Shown: piece after piece, positions 45,241 to 57,625 of the stretch
How the letters are laid out: every line of letters starts with the position of its first letter
Position numbering within the stretch: the first letter of the stretch is position 1
Assembly (NCBI GenBank): GCA_024500155.1
Contig: CM044877.1
Location: 65,986,001-66,050,000 of the forward strand
Length of the DNA stretch: 64,000 nt
From: Chenopodium formosanum
Lineage: Eukaryota > Streptophyta > Magnoliopsida > Caryophyllales > Amaranthaceae
Direction of reading: 5' to 3'
Translations under genes and position numbers: made by a program
The notes under the pieces: model-generated
What the model was told of the DNA's origin: nothing
Seen by the model: the letters and a program-made list of their open reading frames with translations, nothing else
The model's database searches: none

Positions 45241-46690
45241 TAAAACCCAATAATGACGGATTTAGGAGCGCCTAGGTTAAATTAAGCGTTGTTGCAGAAA
45301 ATAACGCACGCATCTCAAGGGGTCGCACTGGGCTGGCGCGCGCAACTAATTCAGTTGCGCGTGACACTCAGTGCAACTGCTAGAGTTGCGCTCGTGAAAG
45401 ATTCAGAATTTTAAAAATTAGAAAATCGAATCTTACCATAAAGCTGCGTGCAAGACAATTAGTTGTGCTGCCTTAAGTAGCGCAGCTCCATCACTTGCGC
45501 TGGGTTTCCGTGCGCGACTCATCCAGTTGCGCACGACACCTGCTGCGGCAAAATGTTCAAAAACCTAAACCTACCCATTCCCTATAAATAGAGGCTTAAT
45601 CCGAGGCTTAAACAGACAGAAATTAGCCCTAAACTATGGCGAAAAACTTGTGAACTTGTGCTACCTAACCTCTCTTGTCCTAAACACTCACCCCTTTGAT
45701 ATTTATTACTACAGTGGAGGTTCCCGAACAAGAAGGAGTCCATAAGTGTTCTAAACGGAGATCTAGCAAAGAGAAGTGGTAAATTCCTGAGCACTTAGAT
45801 AAATCACTCTTATTTTCTTGTGTAAAAGAACTTTAAATAATTAATTAGTGTTGATTGATCACTTTAAAATGTTTAATTAATCAATTCCACATAGTATCTT
45901 GCGTTAAATAAGATTAGAATTGACTAATTAATTGTTAGTTGATCACCTAAGCCAAGGCGAATATTGTTTATTTCTTTTCATATTCACGAATTTGATTAAA
46001 TAAAGAATAACGACTTTGCAATGTAATTCCTACGTGAATTAATGTGTGTAAATAAAATCAACTAACTTAGTTTTAGGTATCGTGTTGCACATATTGTTTG
46101 GTGATGAAATTGTAAAAAAAGAAAGAGCTAGTAGAGGTCGTACTACGGCTAGAATAGTGATTCCCCTATAAAGGGAACGTTATTTTAGTACCCTCGCTCC
46201 TGAACTCATTTCTGGTTCATGTAGACCGATTTGGGCATGGGTAAACTTACGTTTAGTGCTAATTATTCCATGAACTCCACATGGAAGAAAGGCATGAACG
46301 AGGTTTATGATTTTTCCTAAAACTCATTGGGAACTCCTACTTGTTTCTTATAAAAAAGCGTGATGATAGAATCAATTCTAATTCAAGGTTTCCCAAACAG
46401 TCAGGAATTCAAATCCTACTACACCTTAACAAGTGTAAAGTCCTAGATTTTTAGTGGCCATGGGCATCTAAGGAAGGACCCCCTTACGATGGGATCACCC
46501 TCCTTACACAAATCGGATCAAAATTATCAATCCTTTTCGGCCAAAACATTAGCCATAGGCAGAATTTGATGACCAATGTTCCATACTAGCATTTTGTACT
46601 TAAAAGGGATAGGGATATGCTATAGTTTCTTCCAACTAATACAGGGAAAGGAGGGGTGCGTGAAACAATTAGAGGATAACTTATAATCAC
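45241..46690 (+). mobile_element. LTR-like block with TATA box and GC palindromes
   Basis: GC-rich palindromes (GCGCGCAACTAATTCAGTTGCGCG and related, 45330-45540) precede a good TATA box (45583-45590) and a leader-like sequence. This layout mirrors the solo LTR at 12130-14070. I could not find clean TG...CA ends or a duplication, so boundaries are approximate. No gene. Confidence 0.35.
45583..45590 (+). promoter_or_regulatory. TATA box in LTR-like block
   Basis: CCTATAAATAGAGG, a strong plant TATA context, about 40 bp after the last palindrome. Confidence 0.45.
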
Positions 46691-47230
46691 TTTGAATAGT
46701 GAGTTGACCATTAGTCTCAATGCCCCCAACAAAGGGTATCCTTAACTGAAGCAATAGCGAGGAGGAGGATGCTTTCAATAAGCTTGCAAAGATAATCCGG
46801 GAGGATATGTTTTATTTTGTTAGTGTTATACCTTCCATTATTATTGATATGATTAACCCCCAATGAGACATAGAATTAGGGATGGGCTTATCTATGATCA
46901 AGTAGATTAACCCACCCAATGACGAAACCAAAAAAAATTATCCCTCCCATTCCCAATCCTATAGGAAATGCCCTTCATAAGTAAATCTTTTCCTTTAAGA
47001 ATATCCTTCCAAAGAGGAGAGTCATTAGTCCTAGGAATGCTATTAAGGAAAGTTGATCTTTTAAAGTATCTAGCCATAAGAATTCTAACCCAAAGTTTAT
47101 CCGGCTCATGAATAATTCTCCACCCAAGTTTGGCCGTAAACGCAAGATTTCATTTTCTAAGGTTGCACATACCAAGACCCCCTAGTCCTAAGGGAAGACA
47201 AACCTTTTCCCAACTAGTCCTATGTCCACC
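46690..47230 (-). pseudogene. LINE 2, C-terminal fragment (left of CACTA)
   Basis: On the minus strand from 47230: RTSWEKVCLP, LGLGGLGM, then AKLGWRIIHEPDKLWVRIL and SPLWKDILKG, the region just after RT in plant L1 ORF2. Several stops and frameshifts. It was once continuous with the RT at 59988-61185; the CACTA element lies between the two halves. Confidence 0.7.
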
Positions 47231-47233
47231 TTA

Positions 47234-47710
47234 TACTAGTAGAAAAAGTGTTATTTGTAACTGGCGAAATTGACTTTTTATAACTGGCATTGTTGGTTGC
47301 GAATGCCACCGTTACAACTAGTGAAAATTATTCGTAACCGGCTCATGTTAGTTACAAATAACGTAATATTCGTAACTGGCATAACCCAACGCCAGTTACA
47401 AAAAGTCTATTTTCCAGGTAAGAAATCACACTATTTGTAACTGGCGTTAAGTTACGTCGGTTACAGTAAGGGTATATTCGTAACTAGCATAACCCAACGC
47501 CAGTTACAAAAAGTCTATTTTCCAAGTAAAACAGTACACTATTTGTAACTGGCATTAAGTTATGTCGGTTACAATAAGGGTATTATTAATAAATGGCAAA
47601 TTATGACGCCGGTTACGAATATATTTTTTATTTTTAAAAAAAAAAAAATACTATTAGTAACTAGCATTAGATTACGCCAGTTACTAATAAATATATATTT
47701 TTTAAATATT
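47234..47710. repeat. CACTA subterminal repeats, left
   Basis: Repeated TTTGTAACTGGCGTTA-like motifs in both directions, often paired as short palindromes (GTAACTGGC...GCCAGTTAC). These are candidate transposase-binding sites. Confidence 0.85.
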
Positions 47711-49816
47711 TGATTTGAATACAAAAATGGTAGTATATCCTACCAAATGACCCATCGTCAAATGGGTTATAACCTGTTACAATTCAACCAAAAAAACACG
47801 TACTGCGAATACTTCCATACTTCTATACAATACAAACACTCTAAATAGTTCCACACAACTCGAATTATTCATCCATAACCATACAATACAAAAAAATTAA
47901 TTATACTTTAATTTCCAAAAAAACAATTAAACTTGAATTAAAAAAGCATTGATTTATAATTTAGAAATGTAATAACAATAACCAATAGGCTAAATAAAAT
48001 TAAAATAGATATATAAAAATGTGTTATATCATTTTATTAAGCTAAATGCGATAAATCATAACATCGATTAATAAGATAACTAGTCTTTCAACAAAAAATT
48101 AAGCCTAAAAAACTTAGCCCATTGTTCTCGAATCTCATCCAATTCTACATCGTTGTAGGCTGCAAGTCTTGCCAAATAAACCTGAAAAAAAAACGTGTAT
48201 ATATATTATACTTTATAAAAATAAAACATCAACCAAAACTCGTAACACATCTCATCACTAACCTCTTTCAAATTACCCTTGCAATTGCTATGGAAAGATA
48301 CTATCTCATACATATATCTCATCACATAATAAGCACATTTGGTACAACCACATTGTTGAGCACACTAATTCAAATGAACATAGTACAATTAGTTAATATA
48401 TTAAACAATACTTTCATTACTAATAGAACGAAAAAGCAAAAATTATACGCTTACCTCCATTCTTATGTGTAGTAATTGTGGCTTACTCATTTTGAAAGCA
48501 TTTCCTTTAAGGTGTGACCTGTATACATTGTAAGGTCTAAAAAAAAAATCATAAAAATCATTAGATTAAACGAAAGAAAAATAATTTTTAATCACATGCA
48601 TATGAATACGTAGTACTAGGAATGTTGTGTACTAACATCTTCATTACTTTGGACAACTCTGAGTTTCGAGCGTTCGGAGGTGATTGAATAACATAATCAA
48701 ACTCATACCAAGACTCATACACAAATCAATTACATAGAGTACCCAATGATTCCTACATTTTAATAAACTTGTTTGTATTATTCACATAATATAATAAAAT
48801 TATGAAAAAGTAAAGATTTCAAGGATCAGTAGTACATACGCTTCCATATATGGAGCCAAAATGAATTTGTATTGTGCATCCTTTTTCCTTAATTCAGTAA
48901 GAAAAGCATTTTTTTGAATACATTTGGACTTCAAGGAAATCTTTCTTGATTTCAGCTGCAGAAATTTTTTGGGGGCACAAGAACTTGATTTTAGTCTTCT
49001 GAAATAATGAGATATGCTCTTCAATTAAGTACTTGCATTTTACAGAAAAAATAAATAATTATTATAATAAGTGGATCTAATAAAATATATTTCATAGTAA
49101 AACAAATTCAAATAACTTAAATGAATGTTAGTATTTACAATATGTAAACATGGATTAACGAAATATTACCCCATGCTCCTCGTAGTAATTCAGAGACATC
49201 ATCACTAGTAACATAAATTTGTGTGTCTTCCTTTTGATAAAACAATGGAGCCTTCAATGGAATTGTCGTAGTATCATAATCTCCACTTCCTGAAGTCATG
49301 CAATAATATAACATAGAACACTGTTCACCAAGACTCTCAACAATATTTTCCGGAATAGTTATGCCTTTGCCTTTAATAGTTGAATGGTCTGAGTTGATAG
49401 GTCCGCAACTATCAACTTTCTCTTTGGTTTGCACCAATTCATTATCCGTCTTTTTTTCCAAAGTCATAACCTTCAAGAAACGATAAATATTAATATAATT
49501 TAGTTACAAATATCTTAGATCATTACATAGCATATCAATGAATTACCTCATCAGTAAAGAAGACTACATCTGTCGGCCACCCCAAAAAATAACCTTTCGC
49601 CTCACCCAACTTGGCGATACCGTCATCAGTCTCTTCTGGGAGATTTAGGTGAGAATAATCACTGTAAACATGGTTAACACTGACTCTACAGATGTCACGA
49701 TTCATTTTCTTGTTATGAATCACTCCACTAGGACAAGGTTCTGCCGTTCCATCGGCCACAATCACTGAGTTCCTACTGAACTCATCAACTAAAGCAAGAC
49801 GACATTTAGTTGGGAC

Positions 49817-51126
49817 CTACATAATTGATCATGTCGTAAGAAACATGAAAGCATAATCTACATTTAACAACTAATATTCAAGTGCTGAATACAGTGTTTA
49901 TATTTTAAAGCATTGATGTCAAAAAATAAGATTAATAAAATTTATGAATGATATTTTCCTTTTCATAAATTAGAAGCATTTTATATAAGCAATAAGACCG
50001 ATTAGTACTATATGTCTACATGTTTAATAAATATGTGTGTCAAGGGACATAATCAAGCCTCAATGAATCCTAATAAATGCATAAAGCTTAGTGCACAATG
50101 CTATTTTGTTCCCACTTCAAGACACTTGAAACAAAATTGGACTTGCCATTAGGCATTCCAAACATGGTATCCACATGCTCACAGGATGGTACTAATATCA
50201 ACCAGCTTACCACCATACTTAATTACTTAAATATATACTCCCCAGCCTTGTATTCTGTTTAGGAGTCTTGTCAGAAACTCAGAATAAATCCACTGAGCTC
50301 ATGCTAGACAGCTAGATTGATGGGCATCTGGAATTATTGTTGAAGATAGTTATAAGCATTAGAAAACAAGTTGTACTTCAAGTAGCCTTTCAAGCTGCCA
50401 TTGCTTCCTTGCAATTTTATCAACCATTTTTGAGGAATTAAAAGACTGCACAAAGCTGTGAATTCCTGTATCTGATACAGTTTCTGGTTATTTGGCTATA
50501 TTGCATTGAGGTTGTTTGTCGGCTCTTTCTTGAAGCTCATTGCATGACTAAGTTACCGACATTTCTCAATAACATGAATTTAGTTAAAAGGTAGGTTAAG
50601 GCATTAAGTTCTCAATTGAATATGGTATTTGCCAGGTGCTTAGGAAAGGAAAACCATATAATTGGAAGCTTGTAACTTTTTTTACATGGTATTTTTTTGT
50701 GTAATAAATCACAAAATTCAAGTATCTGACTATTTTCCTTTCATGCTAGGTAAGTTTGGGAGGTTGATACTGAGAATGGAGAGAATTATTGCCTAAGTAA
50801 AAATCTCTTAACCTACATAGGTTCACTGATCATGGTATATTTTGAAATAGCTTATCACAGTTATTCTAGCTCAAGTACTGTTGTTAGATAAAGGTACAAG
50901 TCCAAGTGTCAAACACTAAAACTAATATTTTAGTCAAACATCTATGTGTCAGGTCCAAATGAAGTATAGTAAGGATGTCAAACATCATGGCCTTCTAAAG
51001 GGGCTGCACCTGAGCCCCTTTCATAAACCCTAGACAAAAACACCATGTTTTTGAAACGCGAAGGCACAAATCAGCGATACAGGACAGAGCAGCTATATGA
51101 CAGTAACAACAAGACAAATCAGCTCT
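49817..51126. other. CACTA interior without recognisable coding
   Basis: Probably a long intron of the second gene. I see no ORF with clear similarity. Confidence 0.4.
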
Positions 51127-51655
51127 GAATAACGTTTTGATTTTCAGTATTGAATTCAATTCTGAATTCAGGTCTGATTTTCAGCTCTGAATTCAGGTCG
51201 GATTTTCATTTCTGATTTTCAGTTCTAAATTCAGGTCTGATTTTCAGCTTTGAATTCAGGTCTGATTTAAAGTTCTGAATTCAGTTCTGATTTTCAGTTC
51301 TGAATTCAGGTCTGATTTTCATCTCTGAATTCAGGTCTGATTTTCAGTTATGAATTTAGGTCTGATTTTCAGTTCTGAATTCAGCTCTGATTTTCAACTC
51401 TGAATTCAGGTCTGATTTTCAGTTCTGAATTCAGTTCTGATTTTCAGTTCTGATTTTCAGTTCTGAATTCAGCTCTGATTTTCAGCTCTGAATTCAGATC
51501 TGATTTTTAGTTCTGAAAGTTGGCTCTGAATTCAATTCTGATATTTAGTTCTGAATTCAGTTCTGAAATTCGGCTTTGAATTCCGTTCTGATTATCAATT
51601 CTGCATTCAGTTATGAATTTAGACGTTGAATTCATTCTGATTATCAATTCTGCAT
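51127..51655. repeat. 25-bp palindromic tandem array (left), in CACTA
   Basis: Repeats of about 25 bp with the form AGTTCTGAATTCAGGTCTGATTTTC. The CTGAATTCAG core is a perfect palindrome. Copies decay toward the right edge. The array lies between the protease-like exons and the upstream exons of the second gene, likely in an intron. Confidence 0.9.
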
Positions 51656-53549
51656 TCATCTCATGTGATAATAATTAAGAGTTCAATCTAAGTCAAATGA
51701 AGGTTTACCTTTAACAAGCGAGGACTTAGCTCCGTTGGATTGGTTGAGTAAGATGGGGAAGGTTGAGCATCATTTACTTGCAAATCATTAACATTCATGT
51801 GTGGTATGAAAGCAGAAAGATAAGAATTTACAGCTGCTGCAATGCCTTCCTTTAATTTTTCTTCAAATTCCCGAGTTAAGTTCTATTTAAATTCATCTAG
51901 TTCTTGTAATGAGCAGCCACTTTTAGACATGTTTTTACCTTTTACCGGGCCAAATGCTTTTCTATAGCCGACACCAATCCCACATCCACCAAGTCCTTTC
52001 ACAAATCCACGATGGTCCATTTTCCCAAATGCCAAAGTAAGGGCATCAACACCTCGCTCTGATTGTTTACACTCTCCTTCCTCAGATTCCTTTGCTTGTT
52101 TTTGCAAGTTCTCTTCCTGTTTGACAAAACATAGAAAAAGTTAATTAGATGACCAATAATCTGTAATGTCAGTATATTTCTTTGTTTTGATAAACTATGA
52201 CATACAACTATATTGGCAATTCGGATAGTCTCCGTATCTTTTAGGTCGATGCCCCATGTTCCATCTGGAAACCGCTTTTCATGAGCTAAAACCCACTCAA
52301 GAGCTCGACGATAAAAAATAGAACCAGTTGATGTAATGCTCTGGAAAGTGTTGCCAGTAGTTGAAGATTCTGCCAGAGCAGGAAATCTATTTTCAAGTCT
52401 CTTTTGCTTATTCCAAATTATCCAAGCTCTTTGAAAACTGTTTCGACCCAAGTGATGGTGACATTTGTTTAGCTTTGAATTTTCCTTCCCTTTTTCACTC
52501 TTTTCCTGTTTTTTTTTTTTAAAAAAAAAAAAGAAAAGAAAAGAGAGTTAAACATTATCATATTCTTCACAATCAGCTTTTGTTTGATTAATTAACAGTG
52601 CATGTGAATATGTAGTTACCTTGAATTCTGCTGATTTGCTATATATTTCGAATCTCTTCCATTTCTCCTCTGTAAAGTAACCTTCATACACTTCCCATGG
52701 CTTCATATTTGCTTTAGGAGAAGTGGCCGGGTATGGGTTTTTAAAGTGATGAATCGTGCCCTTAAATTCGACTTGTGACAGCTGAATCGCGAACCAACAG
52801 CACTATGAAACCTTTTTTGCCTTTCTCCACTTGGATCCTCAATGTGGAACATTCGCTGTGGATTAAAAAAAAAAGGTTAACTAATATTTTGAATAGCAAC
52901 ATGACTAACTAGTAAGTGAATAGTTTATACCTTTGTCTCCTCCCATAGATTTTCCCGATCCACTTTATCTATTTTTGCATACTCATTCACAGTGATGTCT
53001 AATCTCTTAGCACATGCACCAATTTGTTTTCCATAAGCGGGTTCCCATTCGCTAGTAGGCAAGTCAAAATCATAAAATTCAAGCACCATAGGCTTACTTG
53101 ATTGTATTGCCTTTGATGGCCCCCTACTCCTCTTCTTAGATGATGTGGCTTTCAAAGCAACATCTTGGCTTGAGGAAGTTTGCTCTTAACTCTGTTGAAT
53201 GGCCATATATGCTCCTTGATCTAAAAGTGCCTGCATAAAACAAAAGACAGAAACTGATAGAATTAAATATCACATGAACAGAGCTATATTTTTACAGATT
53301 ATAAATAATAAAAGCAACCTACAGAGACATTATTTTTCAATTCCTGAAGTTATAATACCAATAAAAACAGTCAAGCTTGTGCCGCATATATAAGAACTAT
53401 GTAAAATTCCATTTAATCTGTCAAAGCTCAAAAGACTAAAATCCAAGTAAAAATGGAGGTTTTATAGTCATCTAACATTATTGTCTAGCATTATAGTTAC
53501 AAATTAATCGAAGAGTTAAAAAGAACTACAGATTGATAAAAATTGAAGC

Positions 53550-56500
53550 CTAGGTATCAACATATTCTCCCTCCTCATGGGCATACTCTTCATCAGCAAC
53601 AATGTCTTCCTCCTCTCTTAGGGGTTGAACCCCAATAGATAGAGGCGGTGTATCATCAAATAGGTCATACTCTTCCTCATCGACAACATTTTCGACACCA
53701 ACAATTCTTCTCTTGCCTTGAACAACAACCTGCCAGTTATGATCAATGTTATCCCTTATATAGAAAATTTGTTTTGCTTGTGAAGCTACAACAAAGGGCT
53801 CCTCCCCATCAACAAATCGACTTGAATCCACTAAAGTAAAACCAAATAGTTCATCTATCTTTTTGCCTCGCCGGTTGTCAGCCCACTTGCATCGGAAAAC
53901 TGGAACTACAAAATCAACATAATTCAGCTCCCATATCTCTTGAATGACCCTATAGTATGACTGTGTTGCATTAATAGGCCTAGCATCCTTAGAGCTTGAG
54001 TATTCCGTAGAAGATGCAACAACCATGACACCACTATTTTGATGTACACTCTTATCATCTTGGCGACTAGTGTAGAAACAATACCCATTGATGTCATAGC
54101 CTTCATAAGTGTTCACAAACAATTGAGGACCCCGTGAAAGCCATCTGATCGTATCAGATACATTATTATTCGGTTTCCCTAACTCACACTTCACTTGGTT
54201 TTGAAACCATTCAACAAAAGAATGATTATATTTTTGCATCAAAGCATATGTACCTATTCTTGGATTCATTCTTTTCAAATAATTGAGATGAGTTTCTATA
54301 TAAGGATGAACTTCTGAAAGGTTTTGAAGAACATAACGATGAGCTTTCTGGATTCTATCTGATGGAGGCTTCACAAACTGACGACCGATCGTCCCTTGCC
54401 CTTGAAGTCTGCCTTCATGACGAGATTTTGGAACTCCAATTTCTTTAGTCTTAGTTAAGAACACAGAACAAAAGTTACGAGCCTCCTCTGCAATAATACC
54501 TCCAACAATACTACCTTCTGGATGTGCTTTGTTGGTCTCCTTTTCTTTCAAAGTTCCCATGTGTCTCTCATAAGGGTACATCCATCTCAAAAAAAACCAG
54601 GCTACATTCCTTGATTTCTCGTACTAGATGGACAACCAAATGAACCATTATGTCAAAAAATGAAGGAGGAAAATACATCTCAAATTTGCATAATGTTTCT
54701 ACAACATCAGTTTGCATTTCATCAAGTTTATCTAGATCAATCACCTTGTTACATATGGCATTAAAAAATAGGCAAAGTTTAACAATAGTGTGCCTAACAT
54801 GTTTGGGCAAAAGACCTCGAAGTGCAATATGCAACATCACTTGCATCATGACATGGCAATCATGGGATTTCATACCAATTAATCTCTTATCGGCCATTGA
54901 AACTAGACGCTTAATGTTCGACGAATACCCTGTAGGTACTTTGATGCCATACAAACACTCACTAAATATTTTTTTCTCCTCTCTAGACAATGTGTAGCAA
55001 GCTCGAGGCAAAAATGTCTTTTTTGTTTCGTCATTTTCCACGGGCCATAACTTTGGTCGAATATTTGCAAGCTTCATGTCTTTCCGGACATCTTTAGTAT
55101 CCTTTGTCTTGTTAGGTATATTTAATAATGTCCCGATGATTGAATCGCATATATTTTTTTCAATATGCATAACATCAAGACAATGTCTAACAGACAAGTG
55201 TTTCCAATAAGGAAGAGTCCAAAATGTAGACACCTTTTTCCAAAGACCCGTAATAGAGGTAGGTTTACCAACTTTCCCGAAAATTGTCTCAACATCTTTG
55301 ATTCTCTCCCACAACTCTATACCACTAAGTGGCTCACGCAACCACTGTTTCTCTGGGAACCCATAGAATTTAGCTTTTTTCTTACGATAAGGGTGATCTC
55401 GACGAAGCAGTCGTCTAGTATGCATATAAACATCCTTTATAAAATTCTTGAGGCATGTTGGTTCCATTTTGTCCTCACAAATAGGGCATGGTTTTTTCCC
55501 TCTGACTTTGTACCCAGACAATTTCCCATAAGCCGGGAAATCACGTACAGTGAAAAAATCATGGCCCGCAAAGTAAAATTTGTACTTGTATGGGCATCGA
55601 ACATTGGAACACCTTTATCCCATAACAGTCTCAAATCCTCCAAGAGAGGCTCCAAGTAGACATCTATGTCATTACCGGGTTGTTTGGGACCCGATATTAG
55701 AAGCGACAACATGATGTACTTACGTTTCATGCATAGCCAAGGAGGCAAGTTATAAATCGACAAAAGCACCGGCCATGTGCTGTGTTGAGAGCTAAGGGTA
55801 CCGTAAGGATTCGTCCCGTCGGTACTTAATGCAAGTCTCAGGTTCCTAGCCTCTTTACCAAACTCCTGAAATGTATCATCAATATGTTTCCATTGCTTCG
55901 AATCAGCGGGATGCCTAATGTACCCATCTTTCTTCCTCTCTTGTGCATGCCACACCAAGTTTTTTGCATCCTTCTTGATAGAAAAAAGTCGTTTAAACCT
56001 CAGTATTATAGGCAGATACCATAACACCGTAGCTGGTGGCCACTTCTTGCGATTGGGGTTTGAACCCTCACGCTTGTAGCGATCAACACCGCACTTTGGA
56101 CAAGCATCAAGGTTTTCATACTCATTTCGAAAAAGTACACAATCATTAGGACATGCATCGATCTTCGTGTACTCGAGACCTAAGGGACACAATAGCTTCT
56201 TTGCATAGTAGGTAGACTTAGGAATGTCACTCCCTTCAGGAAGCATGTCTGATAAAGCTTCTAACAACGAATTGAAACTTGTATCGGTCCAACCGTTCTT
56301 TGCTTTCAAGTTAAATAATGTTAAACCCCTAAAAGCTTAGAGTACTTTGCACATCCAGGATATAAAGGTGTCTCGGCGGCCTTTGACACAGTTTCAAACA
56401 TACGAGATTCTTCGTTCACATGATCACCCAAACCATCCATCATCTCAGGAATGTGATCCTCCTCGAAAAAATCATCGGTATCCCTTTCATTATCATCATA

Positions 56501-56800
56501 TTGTTCTCTATTCTCCATATCAGCGTCATTGATTGATGACCTACTAGTTGTAGGAATTATTTTCTCACCCTGCCAATACCAAATGGTATAATTTGCCATG
56601 AACCCACGGCAAAATAAATGGTTTTCAACCAAACTAATTTCCTTCCACTTCTTCACATCGTTGCAATCACGACAAGGGCAAAAGATTGTTTCTCCTTTAG
56701 TAGTCCTTTGGTGTTTAATAGCAGTTCTACAAAATTCCTCAATCCCGTTCAAGAACTCGGGTTGAGTTCAATTTTCAACATACATCCAATCACAATTCAT
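53550..56800 (-). pseudogene. TNP2-type CACTA transposase
   Basis: From ATG 56800 (MNCDWMYVEN, then a TGA near 56769) the order is: Transpos_assoc domain (LNGIEEFCRTA, CPCRDCNDVKKW); 56309-55555 (NGWTDTSFNSLLEALSDMLP, CPNDCVLFRNEY, CPKCGVDRYK, Transposase_21 core with LALSTDGTNPYG); 55521-54595 (KPCPICEDKMEP, CLDVMHIEKNICDSIIGTLL, MKSHDCHVMMQVMLHIALRG, the DUF4218 region); and 54590-53550 (WMYPYERHMGTLK, then the DUF4216 region with VPVFRCKWADNRRGKK). Frameshifts lie near 56325, 55555 and 54592, all in runs of T on the coding strand. Apart from these and the early TGA the protein is well kept, about 1050 codons. Confidence 0.92.
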
Positions 56801-56939
56801 TTCTTACTACAAATTATAGAAAAAGCAAGCATATAACTATTAGAACAAGTACATTAGAAACAAACAAAGACAATTACAATAGAACAGCAACCAGAGATTA
56901 TCAATCAACTCCCACAAGATAAAATACCTCAAAAAAAGT

Positions 56940-57035
56940 CAAACTCACAAGTATGAACAAAATGCAAGCACACTTCATATATGCCTACCAGGCTACCACT
57001 CACAAGTATGAACAAAATGCAAGCACACTTCATAA
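56940..57035. repeat. Two-copy direct repeat upstream of TNP2
   Basis: CTCACAAGTATGAACAAAAT and the next 14 bases occur at about 56944 and 57000, 56 bp apart. Confidence 0.8.
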
Positions 57036-57261
57036 ATTTGATAGGTTGTGGGAAATCTCACTGATCAAACTTAACTATGGATCATAAACACAAACATTTG
57101 TGGATTCATCAAAAAAAAAAAAAAGAAGCAAAGAAATACTCATTAATGCATATTACAATTCCATTTTTTCAGCTATCCAAGTTGTGGATTTGAACTTGAA
57201 TGTTGAAGATTTAGCGAATTGGTCAAGTACTATCTCGTCACTCAAAACTCAAAAGGATCCA

Positions 57262-57625
57262 AAACTCTGATTTTAGTTCTGATTTTCAGTCTTGAATTTC
57301 AGTTTTGATTCAGTTCTGATTTTTAGTTCTGAACTTCAGATCTGAAATTCAGCTCTGAAATCAGTTTTGAATTTCAGCACTGAAATCAGTTCTGAGTTTC
57401 AGCACTGAAATCAGTTCTGAGTTTCAGCTCTGAAATCAGTTCTGAGTTTCAGCTCTGAAATCAGTTCTGAATTTCAGCATTGAAATCAGTTCTGAATTTC
57501 AGCACTGAAATCAGTTCTGAATTTCAGCACTGAAATCAGTTCCGAGTTTCAGCTCTGAAATCAGTTCTGAATTTCATCTCTGAAATCAGTTCTGAATTTC
57601 AGCTCTGAAATCAGTTCTGATGTTA
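57262..57625. repeat. 25-bp palindromic tandem array (right), in CACTA
   Basis: About 14 units of TCAGTTCTGAATTTCAGCTC plus TGAAA, period 25 bp. It shares the half-unit TTCTGAAWTTCAG with the array at 51127-51655. It lies about 460 bp upstream of the TNP2 start codon. Confidence 0.9.

Larger units (their letters stand above)
48500..53200 (-). pseudogene. Second CACTA gene (Ptta/En-Spm type, with protease-like C-terminus)
   Basis: A multi-exon minus-strand gene with visible GT-AG junctions. Pieces: 53155-52932 (FYDFDLPTSEWEPAYGKQIG); 52865-52620 (WEVYEGYFTEEKWKRFEIYS); 52506-52209 (LGRNSFQRAWIIWNKQ, FYRRALEWVLAHEKRFPDGT); 52117-51883 (ALTLAFGKMDHRGFVKGLGG). These match the Ptta/En-Spm plant transposase family (Transposase_24-like). 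49816-49546 holds LALVDEFSRNSVIVADGTAE and NHVYSDYSHLNLPEETDDG, typical of the following domain. 49476-49135 carries EDTQIYVTSDDVSELLRGAW, and 49024-48640 has KKDAQYKFILAPYMEA, as found near the Ulp1-like (C48) domain of such proteins. The catalytic His/Asp/Cys part is not recognisable. One frame break lies near 52780. Confidence 0.6.

Noticed and set aside
48122..48472. 116-codon plus-strand ORF
   Set aside because: Opposite to the second CACTA gene region, no motifs and AT-rich composition.
51127..51655. CRISPR-like regular array
   Set aside because: No unique spacers; the units are contiguous tandem repeats, and this is plant nuclear DNA.
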